59,343 bases of DNA from an uncultured Prevotellaceae bacterium (GTDB lineage: Bacteria; Bacteroidota; Bacteroidia; Bacteroidales; Bacteroidaceae): the NCBI GenBank assembly GCA_902769805.1, contig CACXQL010000004.1:1-59343 (forward strand), read 5' to 3'. Shown here one piece after another: positions 23,455 to 32,047 of this stretch (positions within the stretch are counted from its first letter, which is position 1; every line of letters begins with the position of its first letter). The notes beneath the pieces are model-generated. The model did not search any database, was not told the DNA's origin, and saw only the letters and a list, made by a program, of their open reading frames with translations. The position numbers and the translations under genes are program-made.

Positions 23455-25299
23455 ATGTGTGGAATAGTTGGATATATAGGTAAGAAAGATGCTTTCCCTA
23501 TCCTGATTAAAGGTTTACGCCGACTAGAGTATCGTGGTTACGATTCTGCAGGTGTTGCCCTGATTAACGATAATGGAGACTTGAATGTCTGTAAGACAAA
23601 GGGAAAGGTTGATAATCTGGTTGAATACTGTAACGACAAGAATGTCAGTGGTAGCGTCGGTATTGCCCATACCCGTTGGGCTACCCATGGAGAACCGTCT
23701 GCTGTCAATGCACATCCGCACTATTCTGAGTCGAAGAATCTGGCGATTATCCATAATGGTATCATCGAGAATTATGCCGACCTGAAGGAGAAACTGAAAG
23801 CCAAGGGAGTGATGTTCCGTTCGGATACGGATACAGAGGTGCTCGTGCAACTTGTCGAATATGTCATGGAGCGTAAGCAACTCGACCTGTTGACTGCTGT
23901 GCAGGTGGCACTTTATCAGGTCATCGGTGCCTATGCCATCGCCATCATCGACAAGCGTCATCCCGACCAGATCATCGCTGCCCGTAAGCAGAGTCCATTG
24001 GTGGTGGGTATCGGTGACGACGAGTTCTTCCTCGGTTCCGATGCCAGTCCTATTGTGGAGTATACGGATAAGGTGGTGTATCTTGAGGATGGTAATATCG
24101 CGGTGCTTAAAAGAGGCGAGGATCTGAAAGTCGTCAGCCTCTTAGGAGAGGAGCAGGAACTGGTTGTCAAGAAGGTGGATATCAACCTTGGACAACTGGA
24201 GAAAGGCGGTTTTCCGCATTTCATGCTGAAGGAGATCTTCGAACAGCCGGACTGTCTGACGAACTGTATGCGCGGTCGTGTCAATGTAGATACGGATAAT
24301 GTGGTACTTTCCGCAGTCATCGATTATAAACAACAACTCTTGAACGCCAAGCGTTTCATCATCGTTGCCTGTGGTACCTCATGGCATGCCGGACTGATTG
24401 GTAAGCAGATGATAGAACAGTTCTGCAGGATTCCTGTGGAAGTGGAATATGCCTCTGAGTTCCGTTATCGTAATCCTGTCATCACCAAAGAGGATGTGGT
24501 CATTGCCATCTCACAGAGTGGTGAGACAGCAGATACGCTTGCTGCCGTACAACTGGCAAAGGAGTCTGGCGCATTCATTTATGGAATATGTAATGCTATA
24601 GGCTCCAGCATTCCTCGTGCCACAGACACAGGTTCTTATATCCATGTGGGACCTGAGATCGGTGTTGCCTCCACGAAGGCTTTCACAGGACAGGTGACGG
24701 TATTGACGATGCTTGCCCTTGCCCTGGCGAAAGAGAAGGGAACCATTTCTAATGAGGACTATATGCATATCGTGAAGGAGTTGCATGAGATACCGGCAAA
24801 GATTAAAGAGGTTCTGAATATGAACGACCGTATTGCCGATCTCAGCCGTACCTTTACCTATGCGCGTAATTTCCTGTATTTAGGAAGAGGATTCAGTTAT
24901 CCTGTCGCTTTGGAGGGTGCCCTGAAACTGAAGGAGATATCCTATATCCATGCGGAGGGCTATCCTGCCGCTGAGATGAAACACGGACCTATAGCCCTTA
25001 TAGACTCTGATATGCCTGTGGTGGTCATTGCCACCCATAATGGGATGTATGAGAAGGTGCTCTCCAATATCCAGGAGGTGAAGGCACGTAAGGGTAAGGT
25101 CATCGCCGTGGTCAGCCAGGGTGATGATACGATTAGTCGGATTGCTGACGAGGTCATCGCACTGCCGGATACGATAGAGTGTCTGGAACCGTTATTGGCA
25201 ACAATACCGTTGCAGATGCTTGCGTATCATGTTGCCGTTTGCAAAGGTCTCAATGTCGACCAACCGAGAAACCTTGCCAAGAGCGTTACTGTTGAGTGA
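23455..25299 (+). CDS. glmS: Glutamine-fructose-6-phosphate aminotransferase (isomerizing)
   Basis: 614 aa. Makes glucosamine-6-phosphate for peptidoglycan and lipopolysaccharide. N-terminal glutaminase with Cys2 (MCGIVGYIG) and THTRWATHGEP-type motif (AHTRWATHGEPS near 72-83). Two SIS isomerase domains follow, with ACGTSWHAG near 305-313, SQSGETADTLAA near 350-361 and GVASTKAFTGQ near 400. C terminus ends in NLAKSVTVE as expected. Complete. A strong terminator follows at 25304-25340. Confidence 0.97.
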   Translation: MCGIVGYIGKKDAFPILIKGLRRLEYRGYDSAGVALINDNGDLNVCKTKGKVDNLVEYCNDKNVSGSVGIAHTRWATHGEPSAVNAHPHYSESKNLAIIHNGIIENYADLKEKLKAKGVMFRSDTDTEVLVQLVEYVMERKQLDLLTAVQVALYQVIGAYAIAIIDKRHPDQIIAARKQSPLVVGIGDDEFFLGSDASPIVEYTDKVVYLEDGNIAVLKRGEDLKVVSLLGEEQELVVKKVDINLGQLEKGGFPHFMLKEIFEQPDCLTNCMRGRVNVDTDNVVLSAVIDYKQQLLNAKRFIIVACGTSWHAGLIGKQMIEQFCRIPVEVEYASEFRYRNPVITKEDVVIAISQSGETADTLAAVQLAKESGAFIYGICNAIGSSIPRATDTGSYIHVGPEIGVASTKAFTGQVTVLTMLALALAKEKGTISNEDYMHIVKELHEIPAKIKEVLNMNDRIADLSRTFTYARNFLYLGRGFSYPVALEGALKLKEISYIHAEGYPAAEMKHGPIALIDSDMPVVVIATHNGMYEKVLSNIQEVKARKGKVIAVVSQGDDTISRIADEVIALPDTIECLEPLLATIPLQMLAYHVAVCKGLNVDQPRNLAKSVTVE

Positions 25300-25303
25300 T
25301 ATA

Positions 25304-25340
25304 AAGGGCGATTCGTCATTGACGTTTCGCCCTTCTTTTT
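25304..25340 (+). terminator. Terminator after glmS
   Basis: Stem aagggcga / tcgccctt with an inner cgtc/gacg stem, followed by cttttt. It separates glmS from carA. Confidence 0.75.
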
Positions 25341-25366
25341 GAGGAGAAAATATAAAACGAGATAGA

Positions 25367-26440
25367 ATGAAAGATGTAACATTAGTCCTGGAAGACGGAA
25401 CAAGATTCAAGGGGAAATCCTTTGGCTATGATGCCCCTGTTGTTGGGGAAGTTGTTTTCAATACGGCAATGATGGGATATCCGGAGTCTTTGACAGACCC
25501 GTCGTATGCCGGACAGTTGATGGTGCTGACCTATCCCTTGGTGGGTAACTATGGAGTACCTTGCTTCTCTATAGAGGAAAACGGACTTCCCACGTTTATG
25601 GAGAGTGACCGGATATATGCCTCTGCCATTATTGTGAGTGACTATAGCGAGGATTATAGTCACTGGAATGCCAGTGAGAGCCTGAGTGACTGGCTCCAAC
25701 GTGAGAAGGTGCCAGGCATCACAGGCATAGATACACGACAGTTGACGAAGGTGTTGCGTGAACATGGTGTGATGATGGGAAGACTGGAGTTCTCCGAGAA
25801 CTTTGAGTACTCCGAGTTCTCTGACTATGGTAGTGTCAACTGGGTGGATCGTGTGTCTTGCAAGGATATTATCCGATATAACGAAGGAGCAGGTAAAAAG
25901 GTTGTGTTAGTAGATTGTGGTGTAAAGGCCAATATCATCCGGTGTCTTATTCATCGTGGAGTGGAGGTGATTCGTGTTCCCTGGAACTATGATTATACGG
26001 CGATGGATTTCGACGGTCTCTTCCTTGCCAATGGTCCTGGCGACCCTGATATGTGTGAGGATGCTGTGAATATTATAAGAAAACAGATGTCACAGAGTCG
26101 TAAACCCATCTGTGGTATCTGTATGGGTAACCAGTTGTTGGCAAAGGCTGGAGGTGCACGGATATATAAATTGAAATACGGACATCGTTCCCATAACCAA
26201 CCTGTTCGTGAAGTAGGTACCAATCGTTGTTATGTGACCAGTCAGAATCATGGCTATGCCGTGGATGCAGCAACCCTTGGAAGAGAATGGCGAGAATTGT
26301 TTGTGAACATGAATGACGGCTCCAACGAGGGTATCCGTCATCAGACCAATCCCTGGTTCAGCAGCCAGTTCCATCCAGAGGCTTGTTCCGGTCCAGTAGA
26401 TACAGAATTTATGTTTGACCTTTTTATAGAAGCTTTGTAA
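25367..26440 (+). CDS. carA: Carbamoyl-phosphate synthase small subunit
   Basis: 357 aa. Glutaminase subunit feeding ammonia to CarB for pyrimidine and arginine synthesis. N-terminal CPSase_sm domain (VLEDGTRFKGKSFG, FNTAMMGYPESLTDPSY). C-terminal class I amidotransferase: LANGPGDP at 220-227, nucleophile Cys252 in CGICMGNQLLA (the usual His after Gly is Asn here), His336 and Glu338 in SQFHPEA. An acidic aromatic insert EFSENFEYSEFSDYG (141-155) sits in a loop and is encoded by a DNA repeat also found in rimO and the biotin-carrier gene. One base separates the stop from the carB ATG. Confidence 0.96.
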   Translation: MKDVTLVLEDGTRFKGKSFGYDAPVVGEVVFNTAMMGYPESLTDPSYAGQLMVLTYPLVGNYGVPCFSIEENGLPTFMESDRIYASAIIVSDYSEDYSHWNASESLSDWLQREKVPGITGIDTRQLTKVLREHGVMMGRLEFSENFEYSEFSDYGSVNWVDRVSCKDIIRYNEGAGKKVVLVDCGVKANIIRCLIHRGVEVIRVPWNYDYTAMDFDGLFLANGPGDPDMCEDAVNIIRKQMSQSRKPICGICMGNQLLAKAGGARIYKLKYGHRSHNQPVREVGTNRCYVTSQNHGYAVDAATLGREWRELFVNMNDGSNEGIRHQTNPWFSSQFHPEACSGPVDTEFMFDLFIEAL

Positions 26441-26441
26441 G

Positions 26442-29400
26442 ATGAAATACGATAATATCAAGAAAGTCCTGCTATTAGGTTCTGGTGCCTTGAAGATTGG
26501 AGAGGCAGGCGAGTTTGACTATTCTGGTTCACAGGCATTGAAGGCGTTGCGTGAGGAGGGTGTGAAGACGGTGCTCATCAATCCGAATATCGCTACCGTG
26601 CAGACTTCGGAGGGTGTTGCCGACGAGATCTATTTCCTGCCAGTCCAACCTTTTTTTGTAGAACGTGTCATAGAGAAAGAACGTCCTGACGGTATCCTGC
26701 TGTCCTTTGGTGGACAGACTGCATTGAATTGTGGTGTTGAACTCTATAAGAGTGGTGTACTGGAGAAATACAATGTCAAGGTACTGGGTACTCCTGTGCA
26801 GGCTATTATGGATACGGAAGACCGTGAGCTCTTTGTGGAGAGACTCAATGAGATTGATGTGAAGACCATCAAGAGTGAGGCTTGTGAGACCATCGAACAG
26901 GCACGTCATGCCGCCAAGGAATTAGGTTATCCTGTGATTATCCGTGCAGCCTATGCGTTGGGAGGACTGGGTTCTGGCTTCTGTGATAATGAGGATGAGT
27001 TGAATAAACTTGCCGAGAAGGCCTTCTCGTTCTCCCCACAGGTGTTGGTAGAGAAATCACTGAAAGGTTGGAAGGAGATAGAATATGAAGTGGTTCGTGA
27101 CCGTTATGACAACTGTGTCACGGTATGTAACATGGAGAATTTCGACCCGTTGGGTATTCATACGGGAGAGTCTATTGTAATTGCCCCTTCTCAGACACTG
27201 ACGAATTCTGAATATCATAAACTGCGTGCCCTTGCCATTAAGATCATTCGTCATATCGGTATCGTGGGAGAGTGTAACGTGCAGTATGCCTTCGACCCAC
27301 AGTCGGAAGACTATCGGGTCATTGAAGTCAATGCCCGCCTGAGTCGTTCCTCTGCCCTGGCAAGTAAGGCGACAGGTTATCCGCTTGCTTTTGTAGCTGC
27401 TAAACTGGGAATAGGCTATGGACTCTTTGAGTTGAAGAACTCTGTGACAAAGACGACTTCCGCATTCTTTGAACCTGCTCTCGACTATGTGGTATGTAAG
27501 ATACCCCGTTGGGACCTCTCGAAGTTCCATGGTGTAGACAAGGAGTTAGGGTCATCGATGAAGTCTGTCGGTGAGGTAATGGCAATTGGACGTACCTTTG
27601 AGGAGGCCATCCAGAAAGGACTGCGTATGATAGGACAGGGTATGCATGGCTTTGTAGAGAATAAGGAACTGGAGATTGCAGATGTGGATGCCGCTCTGCG
27701 TGAACCTACCGACAAGCGTATCTTTGTCATCTCGAAGGCGATGCACCTGCCACAGTATGATATCGAGCGCATCCATGAACTGACAAAGATAGACAAGTGG
27801 TTCCTCTATAAACTGAAACATATTATTGATATTGATGAGGCATTGAAGAAATGTAATAGAATGACTCTAACAGAATCAATGCTCCGCGAGGCAAAGGTCT
27901 ATGGATTTACTGATTTTCAGATAGCCCGTGCTATTGGATTGGAAGACGAGATAGGGAATATGCACAAGGCGATGCTGGAAGTTCGTCGTATGAGGAAAGA
28001 GATGGGCATACTTCCTGTTGTCAAACAGATAGACACTTTGGCGGCAGAATATCCGGCAAAGACCAATTATCTGTATGTCACCTATAGTGGGACAGCCTCA
28101 GATATCCCCTTTGAGAACGACGGTAAGAGTATCATCGTATTAGGTTCCGGAGCCTATCGTATTGGATCGAGTGTGGAGTTCGACTGGTGTGGGGTACAGG
28201 CATTGAATACCATCCGTAAGGAAGGGTGGAGGAGTGTGATGATCAATTACAACCCAGAGACGGTGTCTACAGACTATGATATGTGCGACCGCCTGTATTT
28301 CGATGAGTTGACTTTCGAACGTGTCATGGATATCATCGACATGGAACAACCACACGGTGTCATCGTTTCAACAGGTGGTCAGATTCCCAATAATCTTGCC
28401 ATGTCTTTACATGAGCAGCATGTGTCGATTCTTGGTACTTCAGCACAAGATATCGATGGAGCCGAAGACAGGGCGAAGTTCTCACAAATGTTGAATGAGA
28501 TAGGAGTCAACCAGCCGGAATGGCGCGCGTTGACCTCATTACAAGACATTGATTTATTCGTTGAATGTGTTGGATTCCCGGTATTGGTACGACCATCTTA
28601 TGTACTTAGTGGTGCCGCTATGAATGTGTGTTCTAATAAGGAAGAACTGGAACGCTTTCTGCAACTGGCAGCCAATGTAAGTGAAGATCATCCTGTCGTG
28701 GTGTCTAAGTTCATAGAGCATGCTAAAGAGATAGAGATGGATGCTGTGGCAAAGGACGGAGAGATACTTGCCTATGCCATCTCAGAGCATATTGAGTTCG
28801 CTGGTGTCCATTCCGGTGATGCGACGATTCAGTTCCCTCCTCAGAAACTATATGTGGAGACCGTCCGCCGTATCAAACGTATCAGTCGCCAGATAGCCAA
28901 GGCACTGCATATCAACGGTCCTTTTAATATCCAGTATATGGCTCGTGATAATGACATCCTGGTGATTGAGTGTAACCTGCGTGCCTCCCGTTCCTTCCCG
29001 TTTGTTTCCAAGGTGTTGAAGTTAAATCTTATCGAGTTGGCAACGAGAGTAATGTTAGGACTGCCCGTTGAGAAACCGCATAAGAATCTCTTCGACTTAG
29101 ATTATGTAGGTATTAAGGCAAGTCAGTTCTCTTTCAACCGACTTCAGAAGGCTGACCCCGTTTTGGGCGTGGATATGGCATCGACTGGTGAGGTGGGATG
29201 CTTGGGTGACAATACTTCCACTGCTTTATTGAAATCGATGTTAAGTGTCGGTTACAGGATACCGAGGAAGACTGTGCTGCTCTCAACAGGTAGTGCCAAG
29301 CAAAAGGCAGAGATGCTGGATGCTGCCCGTTTGTTGGTGGAGCATGGTTATGAACTATATGCAACAGGAGGAACATCCAAATATTTATCAGATAATGGCA

Positions 29401-29672
29401 TAGACAATACTTTGGTGCATTGGCCCAGTGAACCAGACCAAAAGCCTCAGGCATTGGATCTGTTACATGATCACCGGATAGATATGGTAGTGAATATCCC
29501 CAAGAATCTTACAACACATGAACTGACAAATGGTTATAAGATCCGTCGTGCATCCATAGATCTGAATGTTCCATTGATTACCAATAGCCGTCTTGCCTCG
29601 GCATTTATTCAAGCCTTTTGTACAGTCAACCTGGATGAGATTGGAATCAAGTCGTGGAATGAATATCGATAA
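26442..29672 (+). CDS. carB: Carbamoyl-phosphate synthase large subunit
   Basis: 1076 aa, matching the usual ~1070. Two homologous ATP-grasp halves: the first opens KKVLLLGSGALKIGEAGEFDYSGSQA, the second (near residue 555) IIVLGSGAYRIGSSVEFDWCGVQ. Each has its carbamate/ATP site (IIRAAYALGGLGSGF near 167-181; VLVRPSYVLSGAAMNV near 710-725). The C-terminal ~130 residues form the allosteric methylglyoxal-synthase-like domain (LLSTGSAKQKAEMLDAARLL ... YATGGTSKYL). Complete, in an operon with carA. Confidence 0.97.
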   Translation: MKYDNIKKVLLLGSGALKIGEAGEFDYSGSQALKALREEGVKTVLINPNIATVQTSEGVADEIYFLPVQPFFVERVIEKERPDGILLSFGGQTALNCGVELYKSGVLEKYNVKVLGTPVQAIMDTEDRELFVERLNEIDVKTIKSEACETIEQARHAAKELGYPVIIRAAYALGGLGSGFCDNEDELNKLAEKAFSFSPQVLVEKSLKGWKEIEYEVVRDRYDNCVTVCNMENFDPLGIHTGESIVIAPSQTLTNSEYHKLRALAIKIIRHIGIVGECNVQYAFDPQSEDYRVIEVNARLSRSSALASKATGYPLAFVAAKLGIGYGLFELKNSVTKTTSAFFEPALDYVVCKIPRWDLSKFHGVDKELGSSMKSVGEVMAIGRTFEEAIQKGLRMIGQGMHGFVENKELEIADVDAALREPTDKRIFVISKAMHLPQYDIERIHELTKIDKWFLYKLKHIIDIDEALKKCNRMTLTESMLREAKVYGFTDFQIARAIGLEDEIGNMHKAMLEVRRMRKEMGILPVVKQIDTLAAEYPAKTNYLYVTYSGTASDIPFENDGKSIIVLGSGAYRIGSSVEFDWCGVQALNTIRKEGWRSVMINYNPETVSTDYDMCDRLYFDELTFERVMDIIDMEQPHGVIVSTGGQIPNNLAMSLHEQHVSILGTSAQDIDGAEDRAKFSQMLNEIGVNQPEWRALTSLQDIDLFVECVGFPVLVRPSYVLSGAAMNVCSNKEELERFLQLAANVSEDHPVVVSKFIEHAKEIEMDAVAKDGEILAYAISEHIEFAGVHSGDATIQFPPQKLYVETVRRIKRISRQIAKALHINGPFNIQYMARDNDILVIECNLRASRSFPFVSKVLKLNLIELATRVMLGLPVEKPHKNLFDLDYVGIKASQFSFNRLQKADPVLGVDMASTGEVGCLGDNTSTALLKSMLSVGYRIPRKTVLLSTGSAKQKAEMLDAARLLVEHGYELYATGGTSKYLSDNGIDNTLVHWPSEPDQKPQALDLLHDHRIDMVVNIPKNLTTHELTNGYKIRRASIDLNVPLITNSRLASAFIQAFCTVNLDEIGIKSWNEYR

Positions 29673-29679
29673 ATAATTA

Positions 29680-29719
29680 AGCAAATATTTGGCTATTCGC
29701 CAAATATTTGCTACTTTTG
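29680..29719 (+). promoter_or_regulatory. Promoter with perfect 14-bp palindrome upstream of the histidine kinase
   Basis: Inverted repeat agcaaatatttggc (29680-29693), loop tattc, gccaaatatttgct (29699-29712). The -33 box TTTG (29688-29691) lies in the left arm, the spacer is 20 bases, and TACTTTTG (29712-29719) begins on the last base of the right arm. It could be an operator covering the promoter, or a carB terminator, or both. Confidence 0.65.
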
Positions 29720-29749
29720 CATCTAGAATAACTAAAGAACTGTTTGAAA

Positions 29750-30898
29750 ATGGAATTTGGTGATACCTTTGAATCTAGAATCAACCGAAATGATTATAAG
29801 ATACTCATTGTCGATGATGTCGTCAGTAATGTCCTATTGCTCAAGATATTGTTGACAAATGAGAAATTTCAGGTTTGTACGGCATCAAATGGGAACGCTT
29901 GTATTGAACAGGCAAAGAAAGAACATCCAGACCTGATACTTCTTGATGTTATGATGCCTGATATAAACGGCTTTGATACTGCTGTGATTCTGAAAAAGGA
30001 TCCCGATACTTTGGATATTCCAATCATTTTTCTGACAGCCTTGAATAATCCGAATGATTTGGTTCGTGGCTTTCAGGTGGGAGCTAACGATTTCTTGACA
30101 AAGCCATTCAATAAAGAGGAACTGGTGATGCGTGTGATGCACCAGATTAGTCTTGTGGCGGCAAAGCGTATCATTGTTCGTCAGAACGAGGAATTGAAAC
30201 GTACCATTTCCAATCGTGATAAGATGTACTCGGTAATTGCCCATGACTTACGCTCCCCAATGGCATCTATCCGTATGGTGTTGAATCTTGCTGTCAATGT
30301 CGTCTCTCCTGAGACAGTCGGAGAGGAAATATTCGGTTTGTTGGACAAAGCGAATAGGGAGTCAGAAGAGACTCATGATCTGTTGGATAATCTGCTGAAA
30401 TGGACAAAGAGCCAGACAGGACGACTGAATGTCGTTTATCAGGATGTTGATTTGGATGACGTCATTCCTGGTGTAGTGGATATCTTTACGATGATAGCTG
30501 AGATGAAGAAAATCAAATTACAGTATCTGCCATCAGATGAGAAACTGATTGTACGTGCTGATAATGATATGATTAAGACTGTCATTCGTAACTTTATCTC
30601 CAATGCAATTAAATTCACTCCAGAAGGAAAAGGAATAGAAGTATTCTATAAACGTGAGGGCGATTTTGCAAAAATCAGTGTACGTGACCATGGTGTTGGT
30701 ATTGCCCCTGACCGTATTGAAACGATATTCCATAAAGGTGAGACCACTTATGGAACAGGTGGTGAGGAAGGGTCTGGTCTTGGATTGCAGCTTTGTCAGG
30801 ACTTTGCCCGCAAGAATGGAGGTGACGCTATGGTAGAGTCTGTATTAGGCGAAGGTTCTATATTTAGTTTTACTATTCCTATAAAGAAAGACGAATAA
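29750..30898 (+). CDS. Soluble hybrid histidine kinase (REC-HisKA-HATPase)
   Basis: 382 aa from the ATG at 29750 (a TTG start two codons earlier is possible). An N-terminal receiver (about 15-135: ILIVDDVVSN, phospho-acceptor Asp66 in LILLDVMMPD, LTA and TKPF) is linked by a coiled segment to a dimerisation domain with His165 in SVIAHDLRSPMASIR. The ATPase follows with the N box RNFISNAIKFTPEG, G1 DHGVGIAPD and G2 EGSGLGLQL. No membrane segment or sensor domain, so it acts in the cytoplasm, probably downstream of another kinase or a ligand bound elsewhere. The palindromic promoter hints at dedicated control. Confidence 0.9.
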   Translation: MEFGDTFESRINRNDYKILIVDDVVSNVLLLKILLTNEKFQVCTASNGNACIEQAKKEHPDLILLDVMMPDINGFDTAVILKKDPDTLDIPIIFLTALNNPNDLVRGFQVGANDFLTKPFNKEELVMRVMHQISLVAAKRIIVRQNEELKRTISNRDKMYSVIAHDLRSPMASIRMVLNLAVNVVSPETVGEEIFGLLDKANRESEETHDLLDNLLKWTKSQTGRLNVVYQDVDLDDVIPGVVDIFTMIAEMKKIKLQYLPSDEKLIVRADNDMIKTVIRNFISNAIKFTPEGKGIEVFYKREGDFAKISVRDHGVGIAPDRIETIFHKGETTYGTGGEEGSGLGLQLCQDFARKNGGDAMVESVLGEGSIFSFTIPIKKDE

Positions 30899-30908
30899 AT
30901 AAAATAAT

Positions 30909-31949
30909 ATGATGAAACAAACTATTCTGGTAACAGGAGGTACAGGATTTATAGGCAGTCATACTACTGTTGAACTACAGAATGCTGGTTATAATGTGGT
31001 GATTGTAGACAATTTGTCAAACTCTCACGAAGGAGTTGTTGATGGTATAGAGAAAATCACGGGTATCCGTCCTGCTTTTGAGAAGGCAGATTGTTGCGAC
31101 CTGGATGCGATGAAGCGCGTATTTGAAAAGTATCCAGATATTGAGGGAATTATCCATTTTGCCGCTTCCAAGGCTGTTGGTGAAAGTGTAGAGAAGCCTC
31201 TTCTTTATTATCGTAATAACATTGTGAGTCTTGTCAATTTGTTGGAACTGATGCCTAAATACCATGTCAAAGGTATTATCTTCTCTTCAAGTTGTACGGT
31301 ATATGGTCAGCCGGACCCTGAGAATCTGCCAGTAACGGAAGATGCACCCATTAAGCCTGCCGAGAGTCCATATGGGAATACCAAGCAGATTAACGAGGAG
31401 ATTATTCGTGATGACATCAACAGCGGAGCTCCTATTAAGGCTATATTGTTGCGCTATTTTAATCCGATAGGTTCTCATCCATCTGCTATTATTGGAGAGT
31501 TACCCAATGGTGTACCTATGAACCTGATTCCTTATGTGACGCAGACCGCGATGGGTATTCGTGAACAGTTGAAGGTGTTTGGCAACGATTATAATACTCC
31601 AGACGGTACTTGTATCCGCGATTATATCTATGTGGTAGATCTTGCTAAAGCACATGTAAAGGCAATGGCTCGTGTATTGGATACTGATAGTGATAAGTTA
31701 GAGGTGTTTAATATCGGTACAGGTCACGGTTGTTCAACGAAAGAGATTGTTGATGCATTCCAGAAAGCAACAGGTGTTAAACTGAATTGGACATATGCTC
31801 CGCGCCGTGCAGGTGATGTTGAAAAAGTATGGGCAAATCCAGAGAAAGCTAATAGTGTTCTTGGATGGAAGGCAGATACCTCTTTGGAAGATACATTGAA
31901 GAGTGCCTGGAATTGGCAAAAGAAACTCCGTGAAGAAGGTATTCAATAA
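30909..31949 (+). CDS. galE: UDP-glucose 4-epimerase
   Basis: 346 aa short-chain dehydrogenase-like epimerase interconverting UDP-glucose and UDP-galactose. NAD-binding TGGTGFIGSHT at 9-19; catalytic region SSSCTVYGQPD near 121-131 and Tyr in SPYGNTKQINEE (YxxxK) near 149-153; LRYFNPIGSHPS; C-terminal RAGDVEKVWANPEKANSVLGW. Start could be 30909 or 30912. Eleven bases after the kinase stop, so possibly cotranscribed with it. Confidence 0.95.
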   Translation: MMKQTILVTGGTGFIGSHTTVELQNAGYNVVIVDNLSNSHEGVVDGIEKITGIRPAFEKADCCDLDAMKRVFEKYPDIEGIIHFAASKAVGESVEKPLLYYRNNIVSLVNLLELMPKYHVKGIIFSSSCTVYGQPDPENLPVTEDAPIKPAESPYGNTKQINEEIIRDDINSGAPIKAILLRYFNPIGSHPSAIIGELPNGVPMNLIPYVTQTAMGIREQLKVFGNDYNTPDGTCIRDYIYVVDLAKAHVKAMARVLDTDSDKLEVFNIGTGHGCSTKEIVDAFQKATGVKLNWTYAPRRAGDVEKVWANPEKANSVLGWKADTSLEDTLKSAWNWQKKLREEGIQ

Positions 31950-31962
31950 AGAAAGATATAAA

Positions 31963-31995
31963 ACCAGTCTTTCATGACTGTGTTTTTATTTTGTG
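31963..31995 (+). terminator. Possible terminator after galE
   Basis: Short stem cagtc/gactg with loop tttcat, then tgtttttattttg. Stem is weak. Confidence 0.4.
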
Positions 31996-32047
31996 TTTGT
32001 GTTGTTATGGGCCCCCGATGCGAATCGAGGGCTCATTCTATCAAAAA

